Assembly (NCBI RefSeq): GCF_000321225.1
Contig: NW_004450460.1
Location: 219,296-283,295, forward strand
DNA from: Odobenus rosmarus divergens
Taxonomy: Eukaryota; Chordata; Mammalia; Carnivora; Odobenidae
Direction: 5' to 3'
Length of the DNA: 64,000 nt
The notes under the pieces are model-generated. The model was not told the DNA's origin. It did no database searches and saw nothing but the letters and a program-made list of their open reading frames with translations. Positions 11,009 to 23,600 of this stretch are shown piece by piece. A program made the position numbers and the translations under genes. The first letter of the stretch is position 1, and the number at the start of each line of letters is the position of its first letter.

Positions 11009-14000
11009 CTACACATCATCCTCGGACACCAGGCAGTAGAAGTCCGTGCGGGCGCTGTAGTTGCGGGAGCCGAGGTCGGAGACATCTACCTCGCTGCCCC
11101 GGCCCTCTCCAAGCGAGACCCCACTTGCATGCAGTGGAGCTAATGGCTCCCCAAAGACTGGCCCTCGGACACCTGGGAAGAGTGTACCACCAGGCCTAAG
11201 GCTGGGCTGCCCACGGCCTGACTTCTGCTGGGACCCATGCATGGGGCTCACTCCTTGCTCACCCTCCTGCATGGTGGCATTTGAGGTCCTGGAGGTTCCC
11301 AGGCAGACCTTGGGCCCAAGTGCCCCCAGGAAGAGGCAGTGAGGGTGTGCTGGGTGTGCTGTGCAGCCCACCTATGGCCTGCAGGGAGGAGTCCCCTCCA
11401 CCTGGACCCCTTTCTGGGCTCCTTGGCCCTGTGGAACCCCACCTCCAGCCCAGGCCAAGCCTCTCAGGGTCAGGGGTGGGGCCAGCTGAGCATACCCAGG
11501 TCCCCCTCGGGGTCGGGGTCCAGCTGCAGGTTCAGGGTCCGACCCTCTGGGACATGGCCTTGTACAATAAGCATGGGGTCTTTGTCATCCTGCAGCCTGG
11601 TCTGGGGGTCTCCCTCCATTGCTCTGTACCGCACCTTCCGTGGCAGCGCCAGCTGCAGCTCTTTCCAAAAATCTGAAGAAGGCGCCTGGGGGCCAGGATG
11701 GGGCCGTTAGCCTAGTCCCCTTGGCCGCAAAAGAGCACACCTGGAAGGGTGTGTTCACCTGGCTCCAGGGATCTCAAAGGAAGCCCCTCTTCTGGGCAGC
11801 AGGCCACACAGCCCTCACCCACGGGCCCATTCACAAACCCCCATCCCATACAGACGCCCGTGGAAGAGCCCCTCTCTGGAGCCCGGTACCGCCCAGCCCT
11901 ATTTCAGGGCCCCTCCCCACACCCCTCTGCGCACCACGGAGCCGGGCCTCCAGAGCAGCAGGGTCACCAGGTGGCGGTGCTGGCGCAGCAGGTGGAGCGC
12001 GGGGTGCACCGGGTCGCGCCTCTGACCCTCGAAGGTGATGAAGATGGGTCTGCGCGTGAGCTCCAGCAGCCGGCACAGGCCCTCCCTGCGGGGGCGGGAC
12101 CGTCAGGGGGGACGCGGCTGGGGGCCCACCCAACCCGGCGCCGGACCCACCGGAAGCTGTGGCTGCACCAGGCCCGGCCCAGGAAGGCGTCCGACAGCAC
12201 CACGATGAGGCGCCGGCAGCGGCTCAGGTTCACCAGCAGGTCCGCGGAGGGCTCTGCGAGAACCGGGCGTCGGCGGGGCCGAGGAGGGGCGGGGCCGAGG
12301 AGGGGCGGGGCCTGGATGGGGCGGGGACGGGCCCAGAACGGGGCGGGTCCATGGGAGGGAGGGGCCCGGTCTCGGGACGGGGGCGGGGCCTGGACGAGGC
12401 CAGGGGAGGGCGGGGCTCGCGCCCAGAACAGGGCGGGACCCGGAGCGAGATGGGGCGGGGTCATGGGAGGGCGGGGCCCGGTCTCGGGACGGGGGCGGGG
12501 CCCTGGGTGGGGCCCAAGGTACCCGCGCGCGGCAGGAGGTCGCGGTCATCCAGGAAGAGCTTGTAGCCCCGACGCCGCTCTAGGTGCGGCTTCAGGATGA
12601 AGTTCACGAACTTCCGGTCCTCGGGGCTGTCGCTGTAGGAGACGTAGGCGTCGTAGAGCTTCCCGTCTGCGGATGGCTGCGGGTCAGCGCTCCGCTTTCT
12701 AGGCCCGGGCCCGCCACTCCCCCGCCGCCGCGGCTCACTACCTGCCCCAACCGGGCCTTCGAACCTCTCCCCACGCGCATGCGGGGACCAGGCCCGCCCG
12801 CCACATTTCGACCCCGCAGATCCCGCACACACGCTCGCAACCCCGCCCCCCGGCCGCGCCTAGACCCTCTCCAGCGCTGGCTCTTTCCTGGACTGTGTGC
12901 TCACCAGAGCCTTCCGAGGGCGGCCGCCTCCCCAGTGCAGACCTCCACCGCCACCCCACTTGCCCAGGCAACCCGCCCACCCAGAACTGAGCTTGGGGAG
13001 GCCCCATAGCTGATTCATCCCCCTTGGCCACCCCGGCCCCACGCACCGTTCATCTCCACCTCCCCGCAGGCGTCTTGGTACCAGCGCAGGACACTGAGGC
13101 GACACTTCACGTAGATCAGGGCCGCCAGGAGCAGAGCCAGCAGCACCAGCAGAGAGGCCAGCACCGCGGCCACGTGGCCCGCTGGGCCTGGGGACAGAGC
13201 TACAGCCTGAACCACTGCCACCCCCACCCAGCGTTCTCTGAGCCTCAAGGCTCCCCAGGCTTCCCTTTTACCCTCCACCCAGTGTACCCCACTCACCAGC
13301 TCTCCAAAGAGTGAAGGAAGAGGAGCTGACATTCCGGATGGAGCAGGTAAAGGCCCCATAGTCCTCAGCACGGGTCAGGTTGACCCCCAGAACACTGGAC
13401 ACAAGCACCTCTGATAAGTTGTCCTTGACCCTGGGGAGATCAGGCCCAACCCTCTCATCTGGGGCCTGAGAGCATCAGTGGATGCCCCTAGGCCCCACCT
13501 GTCGGACTGAACCACAGAGGCTGCAGATGTGGGCTTCCTGAGTGGTCCTTGCCCCACTAGCTAAGAGAAGTGGCCAGAACCTGGTGGGGGTGTGGATCTG
13601 TTTGGGGATAGTCACCCTGATCCTGGGTCTGGGTTTTGGGGGGCAATGCCTAATTCAGGCCATAGGATTATGCTGGCACCCATGGCCCTGGGCTGTCTAC
13701 AAGGCGCCTGTCCACAGGGACCACCTGTCCCTGCAGTCACTAAACCCTTAGTCTGTGTCAAGAGTGGCGCTCTGCCCATGTCCGTCCAGGTGGTTTTAGA
13801 CCAGGGTATAGGTGGCCATGGGTATAACCAGGGTAGTCACCTGACCCTGGACACTTCCATCTCTTACCAGGAGTCTTCATGGAGGTCATAGTGGCTCCCA
13901 TCGCCCAGCGGCAGCCTGTCTTTCAGCCACTGGACTGAGGGTAGGGGACAGTGGGGCCCAGAGACCACCCAGGCTGTGCAGTTCAGAGCCACTACACTGC

Positions 14001-14983
14001 CCATGGTGGGCCCCAGGGCCTGGTTTCCAGTGGGGGAGAGGAAGTCAGGGGCCCTGTCACAGAGGCCTACAGAGAGAGGACCCAGTCGTTAGCCATGCTT
14101 GGGATGCTGGGGTCCCACCAACCACAGATGGTCTGTGGGCCAGGAAAAAAACAAGATGGTTAGTGGCATGTGTTGCTTGGTGGCCACACCATGTCCATGC
14201 ACAAGTCCCACTGGGGACAGGGCTTGGCACTTGGCATGTCTTCCCCCAGTAGCAGCTGGGTCTTGGGTGTTCTGCGTGACCTCGACGTGCGCTGGAAGGC
14301 CGTGGCTAGAGTCATAGCTGAGCTGACCCACCCCAGACCAGTGGGGGCCCATCTGGCTGCTCATCCACCCAGGACATGAGCCCAGCTCCCACATTTTCTG
14401 TGTACACCCGTTGCCCACCCCAGGTGAGCAGCCAGGCACCGCAGCCCTGGCCCCGCCACCTCTGCTGGGGAAGCTGCAGCAAGTGTGAACACCAGTGCTG
14501 AGCTTGCCAGCACCTTCCACCTGGGATGGGAGCATGGGATTCCAGGACCCTCTACTCCTGGTCATGGGCAAGCTTTCCCAGCTCCCTAAGACCTAAATTT
14601 TTTGATTTTCAAATCAGGGTGAAGAGTCCTAGTGGGACGTGAGAGGAGACCACCATCATCTTGATGGGGTGGTCTCTCAGCAGCCCACATCTACTCATCC
14701 TGCCCCTGGGGGCCCCCCACCAGCTCCCACTCCCAGTGTCCCTGAGCTTTGTTGACCCCCACAACCGTGGTCTGGAGGCTTTGGGCAGGAGAGGGCTCTG
14801 GGCTTGTCCTAATCGTGGGGTCAGGACCTTGGGCTATGTGGGGGGGGCAAGCATAAGCCTTTGTACCCCTGGCTGGAGGCCAAGCTGAGAGCCCAGGCAA
14901 CATCACAGCGTGGAGCCAGCCTGAGGGACAGGAGGTGGGAGTGGGGCCCGTGCTCGTCCCTCTCTGACCCGTCTACCTGCCAT
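11009..14983 (-). CDS. SIGIRR: Single Ig and TIR domain receptor (IL-1R8)
   Basis: SIGIRR is a membrane receptor that dampens IL-1R, ST2 and Toll-like receptor signalling. Coding exons in transcript order: 14977-14983, 13868-14066, 13297-13430, 13047-13187, 12523-12666, 12151-12253, 11935-12085, 11496-11685, 11009-11172. The sum is 1233 nt, giving 410 aa, the same as human. One Ig domain has its cysteines at Cys32 and Cys98, and N-glycosylation sequons lie at Asn31, 73, 86 and 102. A single membrane span covers about 118-140, the TIR domain about 163-307, then a cytoplasmic tail ending [17 protein letters not shown]. Cys221 and Leu305 sit where active IL-1R TIR domains have Ser and Tyr; this is a known hallmark of the family. 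The first coding exon holds only ATGGCAG (context GACCATGG), joining to give [12 protein letters not shown] candidate 5' UTR acceptor precedes it at 15054-15055. No classical signal peptide is evident, as in human. Confidence 0.96.
12270..12500. repeat. GC-rich minisatellite-like intronic repeat
   Basis: SIGIRR intron between the exons at 12523-12666 and 12151-12253. It is built from GGGGCGGGGCC-type words. Near-identical blocks recur at 12331 and 12421 (GCCCAGAAC followed by GGGCGGG) and at 12351 and 12463 (ATGGGAGGG through the GGTCTCGGGACGGGG word), at shifts of 90 and 112 bp. Many GC boxes are present. Confidence 0.7.
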
Positions 14984-15055
14984 GGTCTGGCCGGGGCCTC
15001 CTCGAGGCAGGCTGGGCACTGGTGCCAACCCCTGGTTCCACGGGGCTCCTTGGCT

Positions 15056-18000
15056 GAGCAGACTGGTCCCCCAGGGGATGGGCAAGACTCACTCTCTGTC
15101 TTTGTGGCCGGTCAGTCAGGGCACCAGGACGGGTCAGAGGCTGCTGCCATCCCAAAGGAGAAAGTTAAACAAGAACAGGATGAGTTAACATGTAACTTTG
15201 CACCAGCTACCTCATGGGTGCTGGGGACGCCAGCACAGTATCATGTGGCTGGAGTGGGCAGGGCCCAGGCGGCTGGGAGGGGCCCTCGGAGTGAACTTCA
15301 CCTGTTCCAGGGTCACCATGATGGAGGGAGGGACCATGGATGCACACCCCTGGCACCCCTCATGAGGCTGGGAGGTGGCTGTGTTCCCACTACCCCCTGG
15401 GACAGGGGTGCCACATACAAGGAGGGATGCAGGGCAGCCCTGAGCTCACCCAGGCCCTAGGGAGAGGGGGGCATGTGAAACTTGTCCACCACCCCACAGT
15501 AAGTGTGGGCTGCTGGACTCTGAGCCGCACTCCCCCTGCAGGGTTCTGTTCTGGACATGTCCCATGTGCCCGTGTGTGTATGGACACGGCAGCACCCAAG
15601 GCTGAGCCAGGCCGCAGTCATGGAGGCAGGAGGGGACAATGCAGGCCTGGCTGGCCTGAGTCTGCTCCAACAGGCCTAATAGGTCCCACCTCTTTCTGGG
15701 TCCCACACCTGCATTCCCCCCACCCATTTGTCACTTCCAAAACCAAAGACTCTTGTCCACATTGTCTAGTTCTCCAAGGGAAGCCCCCACCCCACCCGTA
15801 GGTGGCTCTTCTTTCCTATGTGGGGGCTGGGACCACTCCCAACCCGGACTGGCAGTAGCCACACAAGTGTCCTGACAAAAAAAACTCTACAGTGAGCTGA
15901 GCTGAAAGGAGGGGCCAAAACCCCCAGTGTCGGGGCCTTCACTGAGAGCCTCCTTGACGGCCAGAGCCTTGGGTCCACCTCCTCCCTGGCGCCAGGTTCA
16001 CCCAAGTGATCCAGCAGGTACTCCACTCCTGCCTCAGGCCATCCTCCCCACCCTGCGGGCCCCTGAGGCTTTACAGGGACGTCTCTTGGCCTCCCCACCA
16101 TTCCTTCTGCATGGTGATGCCACTGTGGACCTGGCCCGGCCTCAGCACAGCCAGAAGCCCTGGGTTTGGCTGGGACGGGATTTCCTCGGGAATTGGTGGA
16201 GCGTCAGGCAGGGAAGGGGTGAGGAGGTTCCTTCCAGAAGCGCTCCTGTGGAGGGCAGTCTTGAAGGTCCTTGAAGCAGGAGAACCAGTCCACTGGGAGG
16301 CTATGGAAGACTGGGCAGCTCACATCCCCTACCCCAGTGTGCCTGGAAGGACGTGTTTCCAGCTCGGTGGATCCCAAGGAAACTCTTGCAGTGGCCCTCC
16401 CACGTCTTCAGGCTCAGAAGAGCTTTTACCCCTGGGAAGGCAGCCTTGAGCCTTCCTGGAAGTTAAGGCCAAACTACACAGCCAGGGATAGGTGCCCTCC
16501 CCCTGCACACTGTCCCCTGCATCGTCTGTTTTGCACACCCCATGCACACACAGCCCTCTCCCCACGCGCACCTGAACTACTATCTTGGTGTGTGTGCCTC
16601 CACGCACACTCCCCACACCTCCAGCACTCTGGCCACATACCCACACACAGCACACCCGTACCTGCAACAGCTCGCACAGGGTGCACTACCACGAGCATCT
16701 GCGCAAACCCCACACCACACACACTGTACCTCACACCTACCCTGCTGCCCATGGCGTACGGACAGCCTCCTGTCACCCGTGCTCTTATGGACACACATAC
16801 CATGCCCACACATGCTGCAGGCCTCCCCTCAGCCAGGCCTGACTCGGAGAACCAGCCTCAGGTTGGAACGGTGTCCAGGCTCACGCAGAGTGGCAGGGCT
16901 GTTACGGGAGTACACGAAGTCACCTGGTTCCGGCTCTTTCCTCCTCGTGGGGAATGTCGGTCATGGAGGTCATTGACGTGTGCTTGGGAGCAAACTCTCT
17001 GCTCAGCTGGGCCCCCAACCCAGCCTGCGGCCCACAGCACCAGGACACATCACCAAGCACAGTGAGGACCTGTCTTTTGTTTGTGTGTGTTTTAATCAGA
17101 ACTTTCCCTGTAGCTTCCTGGCTTTGCAGTCACATCCTCTCCTAGACCTAAACCCCACCCAGGCAGCCACCCCCATCCCAGGCAGGCAGGCAGTTGGTGG
17201 TTCTCGCCCCGCCTGCCCCGCCTGCATTGCTTCTTCCTGTAACTCTGAGTCAAGCGGCTCCTTCCTCTGGGGCCCACCCCAGCCCACCCAGGCATCATAC
17301 TTCCCGAGGCCAAGCCTGGGGTTGGAGGGGAGCTTGCAGAAGGGCTGGAGCCCAGGGTGATGTGGTGGGGGGGGGGGGCTCCTAAGGAGACTCCCAGTCG
17401 GGGCCATGTTGCACACACACGAGAGCCAGCTTCCCAGACACTGCCTACGAAGCTACACTAAGGATGGTGGGGGCCTTCAGGTTGCTCCCCCTGGCCCAAG
17501 TAAGCAGCCCCAGTGTGTATCTGACCTGTGGCCTGCTGGGGTAAGGAGGGTCCTGTGGAAATTCCTGCCAATAATAGGGCCTTGAGCAGAGTTTTTGGGC
17601 CCCCTCCCTATCTGATTCCCCCATGTAGTCCCCAAACAGTGAGCGGTTAAAAGGGGGCTGTGTTGTGTTATCACATGGACCTTAGTTTCAGGCTGGGATG
17701 GGAGGACAGTCCCCCCCCCCCCGCCTTTCCAGATAAGGGAGCAAAGAAAAGGCCTCAACAGAGGCTCCTGGGCTCTGAGCCCAGATGGGGGGCGGCCAGT
17801 ATCTCCTTTTGTCACCACTGACTCCCCCCCCCCACCCAGCCCAGACTGACTTGGGACTCAAGGCCCAGCAATAGGTGGCTGGCATCACTACCCAGAGAAA
17901 TTGGGCAAGGGTCCCCTTCAGGCCTTGTTCCTGTTCTCACCCACCCAGGGTCAGAGGCCCACCAGTGGGCCACCTTCAATATTGGCTTTCCTATGTCCTT

Positions 18001-18679
18001 AATCTGACCCTGTCCCAGCCGTGCTCTTCAACCTCCCACCCCCCGTGGCCCTCAAGACCCTTGGATGATGGTGCATCTTGGGCTCAGGGTCCCCACAGAA
18101 CTGTAGGAAGATCTGACTGCACCCTTTCTCCACTGAGCCTCAGCTTCCTGAATGCACATTAGCACTGGTACCAGCCCCTCCTTGAAGGTGCTTCAGTGGG
18201 CCTGATGCCCAGGTCACCTCCTACAGTAGTCAGTGACCTGCATAGGAGCACCCAGGTGGGAAGCAAAGAGCCCCAACCATTCTTGCTGCCTCTCAAAGCT
18301 CCTGCCAGACTGAGTGCCCCTCTGTGTCACCCTCTCACAGCCATGACACGACACCCCCCCTTCTGCTGCTAAAGTACACCCTCACCCCCAGGCCTCTGGG
18401 GTTAACTCTCCAAGGTTAGTGCAAAGAAGCCCACATGACCTTAGGCACTGTCCCCGAACGGCCCTTCCGAATCCAAGCCCCCCTCCCTCTCCCCCCACCT
18501 GACCCACCACCCTCTGCCCTACACCCGGTGGTTCCTAGAAAGATCCAGCTCCTGAGCTTATGTTCTGGCTTGAATTCTGACTCCCTCGGCTCAAGCGGCG
18601 GGAGGCGATCCCCCCATTCCCCACCCCTCCGCCGTCTGGTTTGCTGCTGAGCACCCCATAGTCTCCAGCATCCCCTGCT
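15056..18679 (-). other. SIGIRR 5' non-coding region
   Basis: Presumed SIGIRR 5' UTR intron, by analogy with the human gene, whose promoter lies just below the ANO9 3' end. No coding exon was recognised. It includes a CA-rich stretch (about 16540-16830), a run of G at about 17368-17380 and C/G homopolymer runs near 17710 and 17825. Confidence 0.45.
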
Positions 18680-19720
18680 CATCTGGGACGCGCTGCGCCC
18701 CCGACGTGTCTCCTGAAGGAAGAACTGCACGAAAGTCTGTGGCCCTGCAGGCGAGGGGCTCCGTCCTGCTCCCCAGGGGCCGCAACGCCCGGTTCTCCTC
18801 CACTACACACCCCACCTCCGGCGGCCTGCCTTTCCGAGGGGAGGACCAGACTTCGTCCCCCACCCTCCAGGTGCAGTGGGCAGGCTGGTCGGGGGCGGGC
18901 GCAGAGGGCGGGGACTCGGGTGTCGTCGAAAAGGGAACGCGCACGGAGGCAGACGCGCTCACAGAGAGCGGATGGCGGATTGGGGCGCGCACGAGGGGGA
19001 CGTGGATGACAGGTCGGGGTGCGCAGGGGGGCCGCGCGGGTGACCGGCAGGCCTAGCACAGCAGGTCGGGGACGCAGACGGAGGGCGGGAGCGCGCATGA
19101 CGGTAGCTCCGCCCGGCGACCAGCGCCGTGCACCGCCCCAGCCAGCTCCTCCGTACACCCACGGAGCCCGGGGAGGCCTCAGGACTGGGATCCGAGCTCC
19201 GGGCAGAGGCGAGGGTCTCCGCGTGCCTTGGCGTTCCTCCTCCCTCTCCTGGGCAAAGGTCACGAGGAAGCCACTGTCCATGTCGGGCGGAGCGGGAAAA
19301 GCAGCCTTTGCCGTCCCCCATCCCCCGCCCCGCCGCCAGACCCAAGGGGCAGGGACGCGGACAAACTCAGGCTTCCGGGCGACGGGGGCAGCCGGGCCGA
19401 CTCCGAGCCACTTCCTGCGGGACCGCACCCGCCGCGGCCCAGAGGCTCTTCTGGGCAAGCCCCCCCGGCCCCGGCCCCCAAGCTCCAAGCCTAGTCCCGG
19501 CTCCCGGGAGCCAGCGAGCTCCACTCACCCCCGTGGGTCTGAGCCACTCACCTGCTGCCAAGACCTGGGGCTTGCGCGACCACGGGGACGGGACGTCTCA
19601 CCTGGGCCAGGTGCGCAGCGGCGACGAGCCCGGCGGCGGCGGCAGGTGCAGCCCCGCCCAGCAGCCAGGGCCGGAGGGCGGACCCAAGAGTCCCGCTTTG
19701 CGCCCAAGTCTGGCGCTTAA
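18680..19720 (-). promoter_or_regulatory. SIGIRR: Probable SIGIRR CpG-island promoter
   Basis: Clearly CpG-dense compared with the DNA on both sides (GCGCGC-type words around 18890-19110 and 19370-19690). It lies 4 to 5 kb upstream of the SIGIRR start codon and less than 1 kb beyond the ANO9 3' end, where the human SIGIRR promoter sits. Exact start sites are not readable. Confidence 0.5.
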
Positions 19721-19954
19721 GACTGTCCTGCTCTCAGACGCCAGGAAGCCTCGGAGCTGCAACCACCCAGCCTGGGGGCAGAGGGCAAACCGGCCCAACC
19801 AGCCCAGAGAGTCTAGGACCTGGGGGACTCCTCAGAGTTTCCACTGTCCCCAGGGGCATCTGTGGCGGCTCTGCCCCTCCTCCCCAGCTCTTCCTCCAGG
19901 AAGCCTGCCTTGACTCCTGTCCCTAAACCCCAAGTGCGGGGAGGGTAGGACCTC

Positions 19955-19960
19955 AATAAA
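19955..19960 (+). terminator. Plus-strand AATAAA downstream of CpG island
   Basis: Perfect AATAAA on the plus strand in an otherwise GC-rich stretch, 235 bp past the CpG island. It could end a short transcript running from the island towards the ANO9 3' end, or be chance. Confidence 0.25.
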
Positions 19961-20095
19961 GCCCCCCGCCTCACTTGGAAGCCCAAGGAACGCGAGAGGA
20001 GGCTACCACGTTCCAGACCTTTCCCCAACTGGACTTCCCATCTGAGAACAGACACAATCCACCAGAGGCCCGGAATTGATACAAAAAGGTTTCAT

Positions 20096-20101
20096 TTTAT
20101 T
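20096..20101 (-). terminator. ANO9: ANO9 polyadenylation signal
   Basis: TTTATT on the plus strand is AATAAA on the minus strand, about 510 nt beyond the ANO9 stop codon at 20613. Confidence 0.75.
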
Positions 20102-20537
20102 ATAGGAAGTTCTGCAGGCTGAGGGGAGCCAGAGAGGTGGGATCAGGGCCCCCCGACCAGCCAGGATGGCGCTGGGGCAGGATCTGGGTCCCACAAGTCA
20201 GAGGGAGGCTCAGGAAACTAGGCTGGTTTTCCTGTGTTGTGACTGCTGAGAGGCACCCCCACCCCAGTTCTGTGGGTGGCAGAGGTCAGAGTTCAAGTTA
20301 GGGCTGTACCAAGTCTGAGCCCTAACAGACGGGCCTCACAGACCACAGCGTGCTGCTCACAAACACCTCAAACACACATGGGCCCTCCAAGACCCCCATA
20401 TATACACAGACTTCCCCACATGCACACCAGCCTCCTGGGACCCTGATATGCCATGAATGGGGGTGGGGTGAGGTGGTGGGAGTGCTTCTGAGTCTCAGCT
20501 CCTGGGCACCAGTGCCTCTCGACCAGCTCTGGGTCTC

Positions 20538-20612
20538 CTACACCTCTGTGCTCTTGGGGCTGGAGCTGGAGGCAGGAATGGCATTGTTGGGGATCAGGGC
20601 CATGGCCCTCCC
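20538..20612 (-). pseudogene. ANO9: Untranslated remnant of ANO9 C-terminal tail
   Basis: After the ANO9 TGA (20613-20615) the same frame stays open for 24 codons and ends STEV, then TAG at 20538-20540. As I recall, human ANO9 continues about 29 residues past the GRQR word and ends STDV. The carnivore frame thus seems to keep the old tail behind a new stop, which also explains the 759 versus 782 aa lengths. Confidence 0.55.
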
Positions 20613-23600
20613 TCAGGTCTGGGGCCTGGCCCTACCCCAGCCTGGCCTCTGCCTCCCATACCACATCTTCTCCCGGAGTGTCTGGTACTTCTCCTCCAGA
20701 ACCTTGTTCTCTACCGACTGAGGAATGTCAGGCACGAACCAGGCAGCGATGAGCTTGATGCACAAAGCCACGTGCTGGGGGGCAGGGCACAAGGGCTGGT
20801 CGGAGAGGTCAAGACAGACCCAGCAGGGAATTGAGGGGTTGGGGGCCAGGGAGGAGGGCTAGAGAGAGCTGCCCCCGCCTCGGGGCCCCTCCCCCAGTTC
20901 TGGCCCACCTCGAAGAGGATCAGGAAGACCAGGCGGATGGCCAGGAGGACCCAGAACTGCTCAGATAAGTTGTAGTCCCGAGCGTTGCGGTAGTCCCGGT
21001 ACCTGGGGTGGGGAAGTAACTGAGGTCAGGGGTCAGGAGTTCAGAGGATGCTCATGGGGGATGGGGGGGGCTCCAAACCTGCACTTAGTCACATTCTCTG
21101 AGCCTTCTATCTGGTTGGGGTCCTGGAAGTCCTTGGTGTAGAACACAGACAGACTGTGGTTGATGTAGCCTGTGAGGCAGCTGGGGGAAGGAAGAGAAGG
21201 CCCCAGGCAGGTGAGGGCTGCAGGGTGTGGCCCCTTCAGGCTCCGGGGTGCTTTCTTGGAGCTAATCCCTGTGTGGTGGGGGCTATAGGGTGGGGCATAG
21301 CACAGAAGGCCTCCTTCACTTCTCTGCACGGGAAAGGGGCGGGGGGGGCGGGGTTGCGCCTGAAGAGACTCAGGGGGAGACCCCTGGAAACCCAGTCTGT
21401 AGGTACAGTGGTCCTTTGGAGGGCTGGAGGCGCTGGGTAAGGAAACCATTCTGCCCTCTCCTGTGGAGCAGCCCCAAGGGTCTGACTTTGGGACGGAGTC
21501 TTTCGGTGGGGACCGCTCAGAAAACATCTGGTTCTGGGACCTTAACTCCCCGACTGGGGTCCCAGCACTCCTGTGGTCTGCAGGTTGGCATGGGGCAGGG
21601 CCACCCCCACGCCCAGACTTATGACAACCACAGACAGTACTGGCGGCATCAAACTGTTCCCCTGGGCTCCCCTAGGGCTGAGCTGTGTGGTTGGGCCAGT
21701 TTTCCCAGGGGTCTCTGGACAGTCTGGGGCCCCCTCAGCGCCCCCTTACTTACTCGACCGCAGGCTGGGCCCCCTGTCGGCACGGTCCATAGTGGTACTT
21801 GTACACCACGCGGGGGATGAACTCAGACGTGAAGGCGATGACCATTCCATTGGCAATGACGGCCAGCACGCCAATGGTCTCCAGCACCTGCAGCCAGGTC
21901 CCTGGGCCACAGCGGCGGGGTGAGGCATCTGGTTCATCAAGCCCTGACCCACTGGCACTGCCCACCCCACCTCCAGCCACCATGCCCAAGGCTGGGAGCT
22001 GGGATGGTCATGGGGCCTGGTCACCTCTGCCCGTGCCACTGCTCATGGCAGCCATAGGCAGCCTTCACTGATGCAGACGTGGACCAGGAGGGGCTCAGGT
22101 CTCCCCTGACCCCCATCTTCTGCCTGAACCCCTCAGCTGCTCCACTCTGGGGTCAGAACCCCTTAATCTGGGCCCAAGACTGGGGCCTCCTTCCTACTCA
22201 TACTTCTCTCTCCCTCTGCCCACATCCAGCACCCCATCCACTCTGTTCTTCCCTGACACCCGGCCGTCTCAGCGAGGACAATCTGGGTGACCGAGGCCGT
22301 GTCATAGTCCTGCTCTTAGTCCCTGCCCCCAGCTGCTGGACCCCTCCTTCCTTCAGCTGGGCCCTGTAAGGTGCACGCCAGCCCTGCCTCTTCCTGCCCG
22401 AGCACCACCCCCTCAGGGCCAACTCCCATCCTAGGCAGAGCCTGAGGAAGGGCTGGGGGCTGTCTGTGGGGTGAGGGGGCTGGTCTTGGAGAGAGTATTT
22501 CAAGGGAACTGGCATGATCCGGTCCCAGCGTCCTTCACCACCCCACCCCTGGCTGGAGTGCCCGTGCTCCCTGCCACCCAGTCGGGCCCCTGACCTATGT
22601 CCTTGGCCTTGCGGGGCACCAGCCGCCGCTGCAGCCTGACCATCTTGATGGCGTCCAGGCGGATCTCCACAAGGTTGCTGAAGAGCGCGAGCAGGGGGGC
22701 GAGTGGGAAGGCAGCCACAAAGATGGTCGTGAAGCCATACTGGATCACTGGGGGGGGGTGTGGGGTGTCGTCTAGCGCTGCGGGGTGCGCCACACACCAG
22801 AGTTCCCACCCCCTCCACCCACCAGTCCCCCAGCACCTGCCCCGGAACTGGCTGTTTATCAGGCCTGTGTCCCCAACCACCCCACGTACTCATCTCCATG
22901 AACTCGTCGAAAAGGCTGAAGGTGTTGACTGGGTTCAGGAGGTAGTTGCACTGCAAGTGCCTGAGCTCAGGGTCCCCCGATGCGCGGCTCAGCTTGAACC
23001 GCATCAGGCGATATTTGTGAGCCAGCCACCTAAGGGGTGATGAGAACAAGTGGGGAACAGGGAGGGGTGCTGGGGGCAGAGGGGCCCTTCAGAACTGCTG
23101 GCTCTGGGAGACGTAGAGACTAGAGGGGTTCCTGTGTGTTCGAGGGCTCCCTGGGGTGAGGGGGGCACCAGGAGAGCCCTGGGGAAGGAGGGGGTTCCTC
23201 ACGGGCCCAGGTATTCCATGCAGTTGCTGAGTGTTTGTTTCAGACCCATGATGATGGCCATCTGCAGGAACAGGTCCATCATGCAGCCGCTGAGATGGCA
23301 CTGCGGGGGTCAAGGTTGGGAGGTCAGGTGTGGGGAGACAGGGCTGTGGGATTGGGAGGGACGGAGTGGAGGGGCAGAACGGCAAGGTGTCCAGGACAGA
23401 CTGACCTCCTCCAGCTTCCAGAGCCCCGCCAGGCGCACAGACTTCCCAGGGTGACCGTTGATCCTAGGAAGGACAGTTAGGCTGGAGGAGGGGGCAGGAC
23501 CTTGCTTCTGACTGGGTGGGGGTGGGGCAGAAGGACAGAGAGTGGGGCTTGAGGCCAATGGTCAGGGAGACTGAGGATCACTTCTAGGGGGTTGAACCAC

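Noticed and set aside
11749..12600. 283-codon plus-strand open frame
   Set aside because: It is antisense to SIGIRR TIR exons and the GC-box repeat. Its length comes from GC content and repeated units, with no domain.
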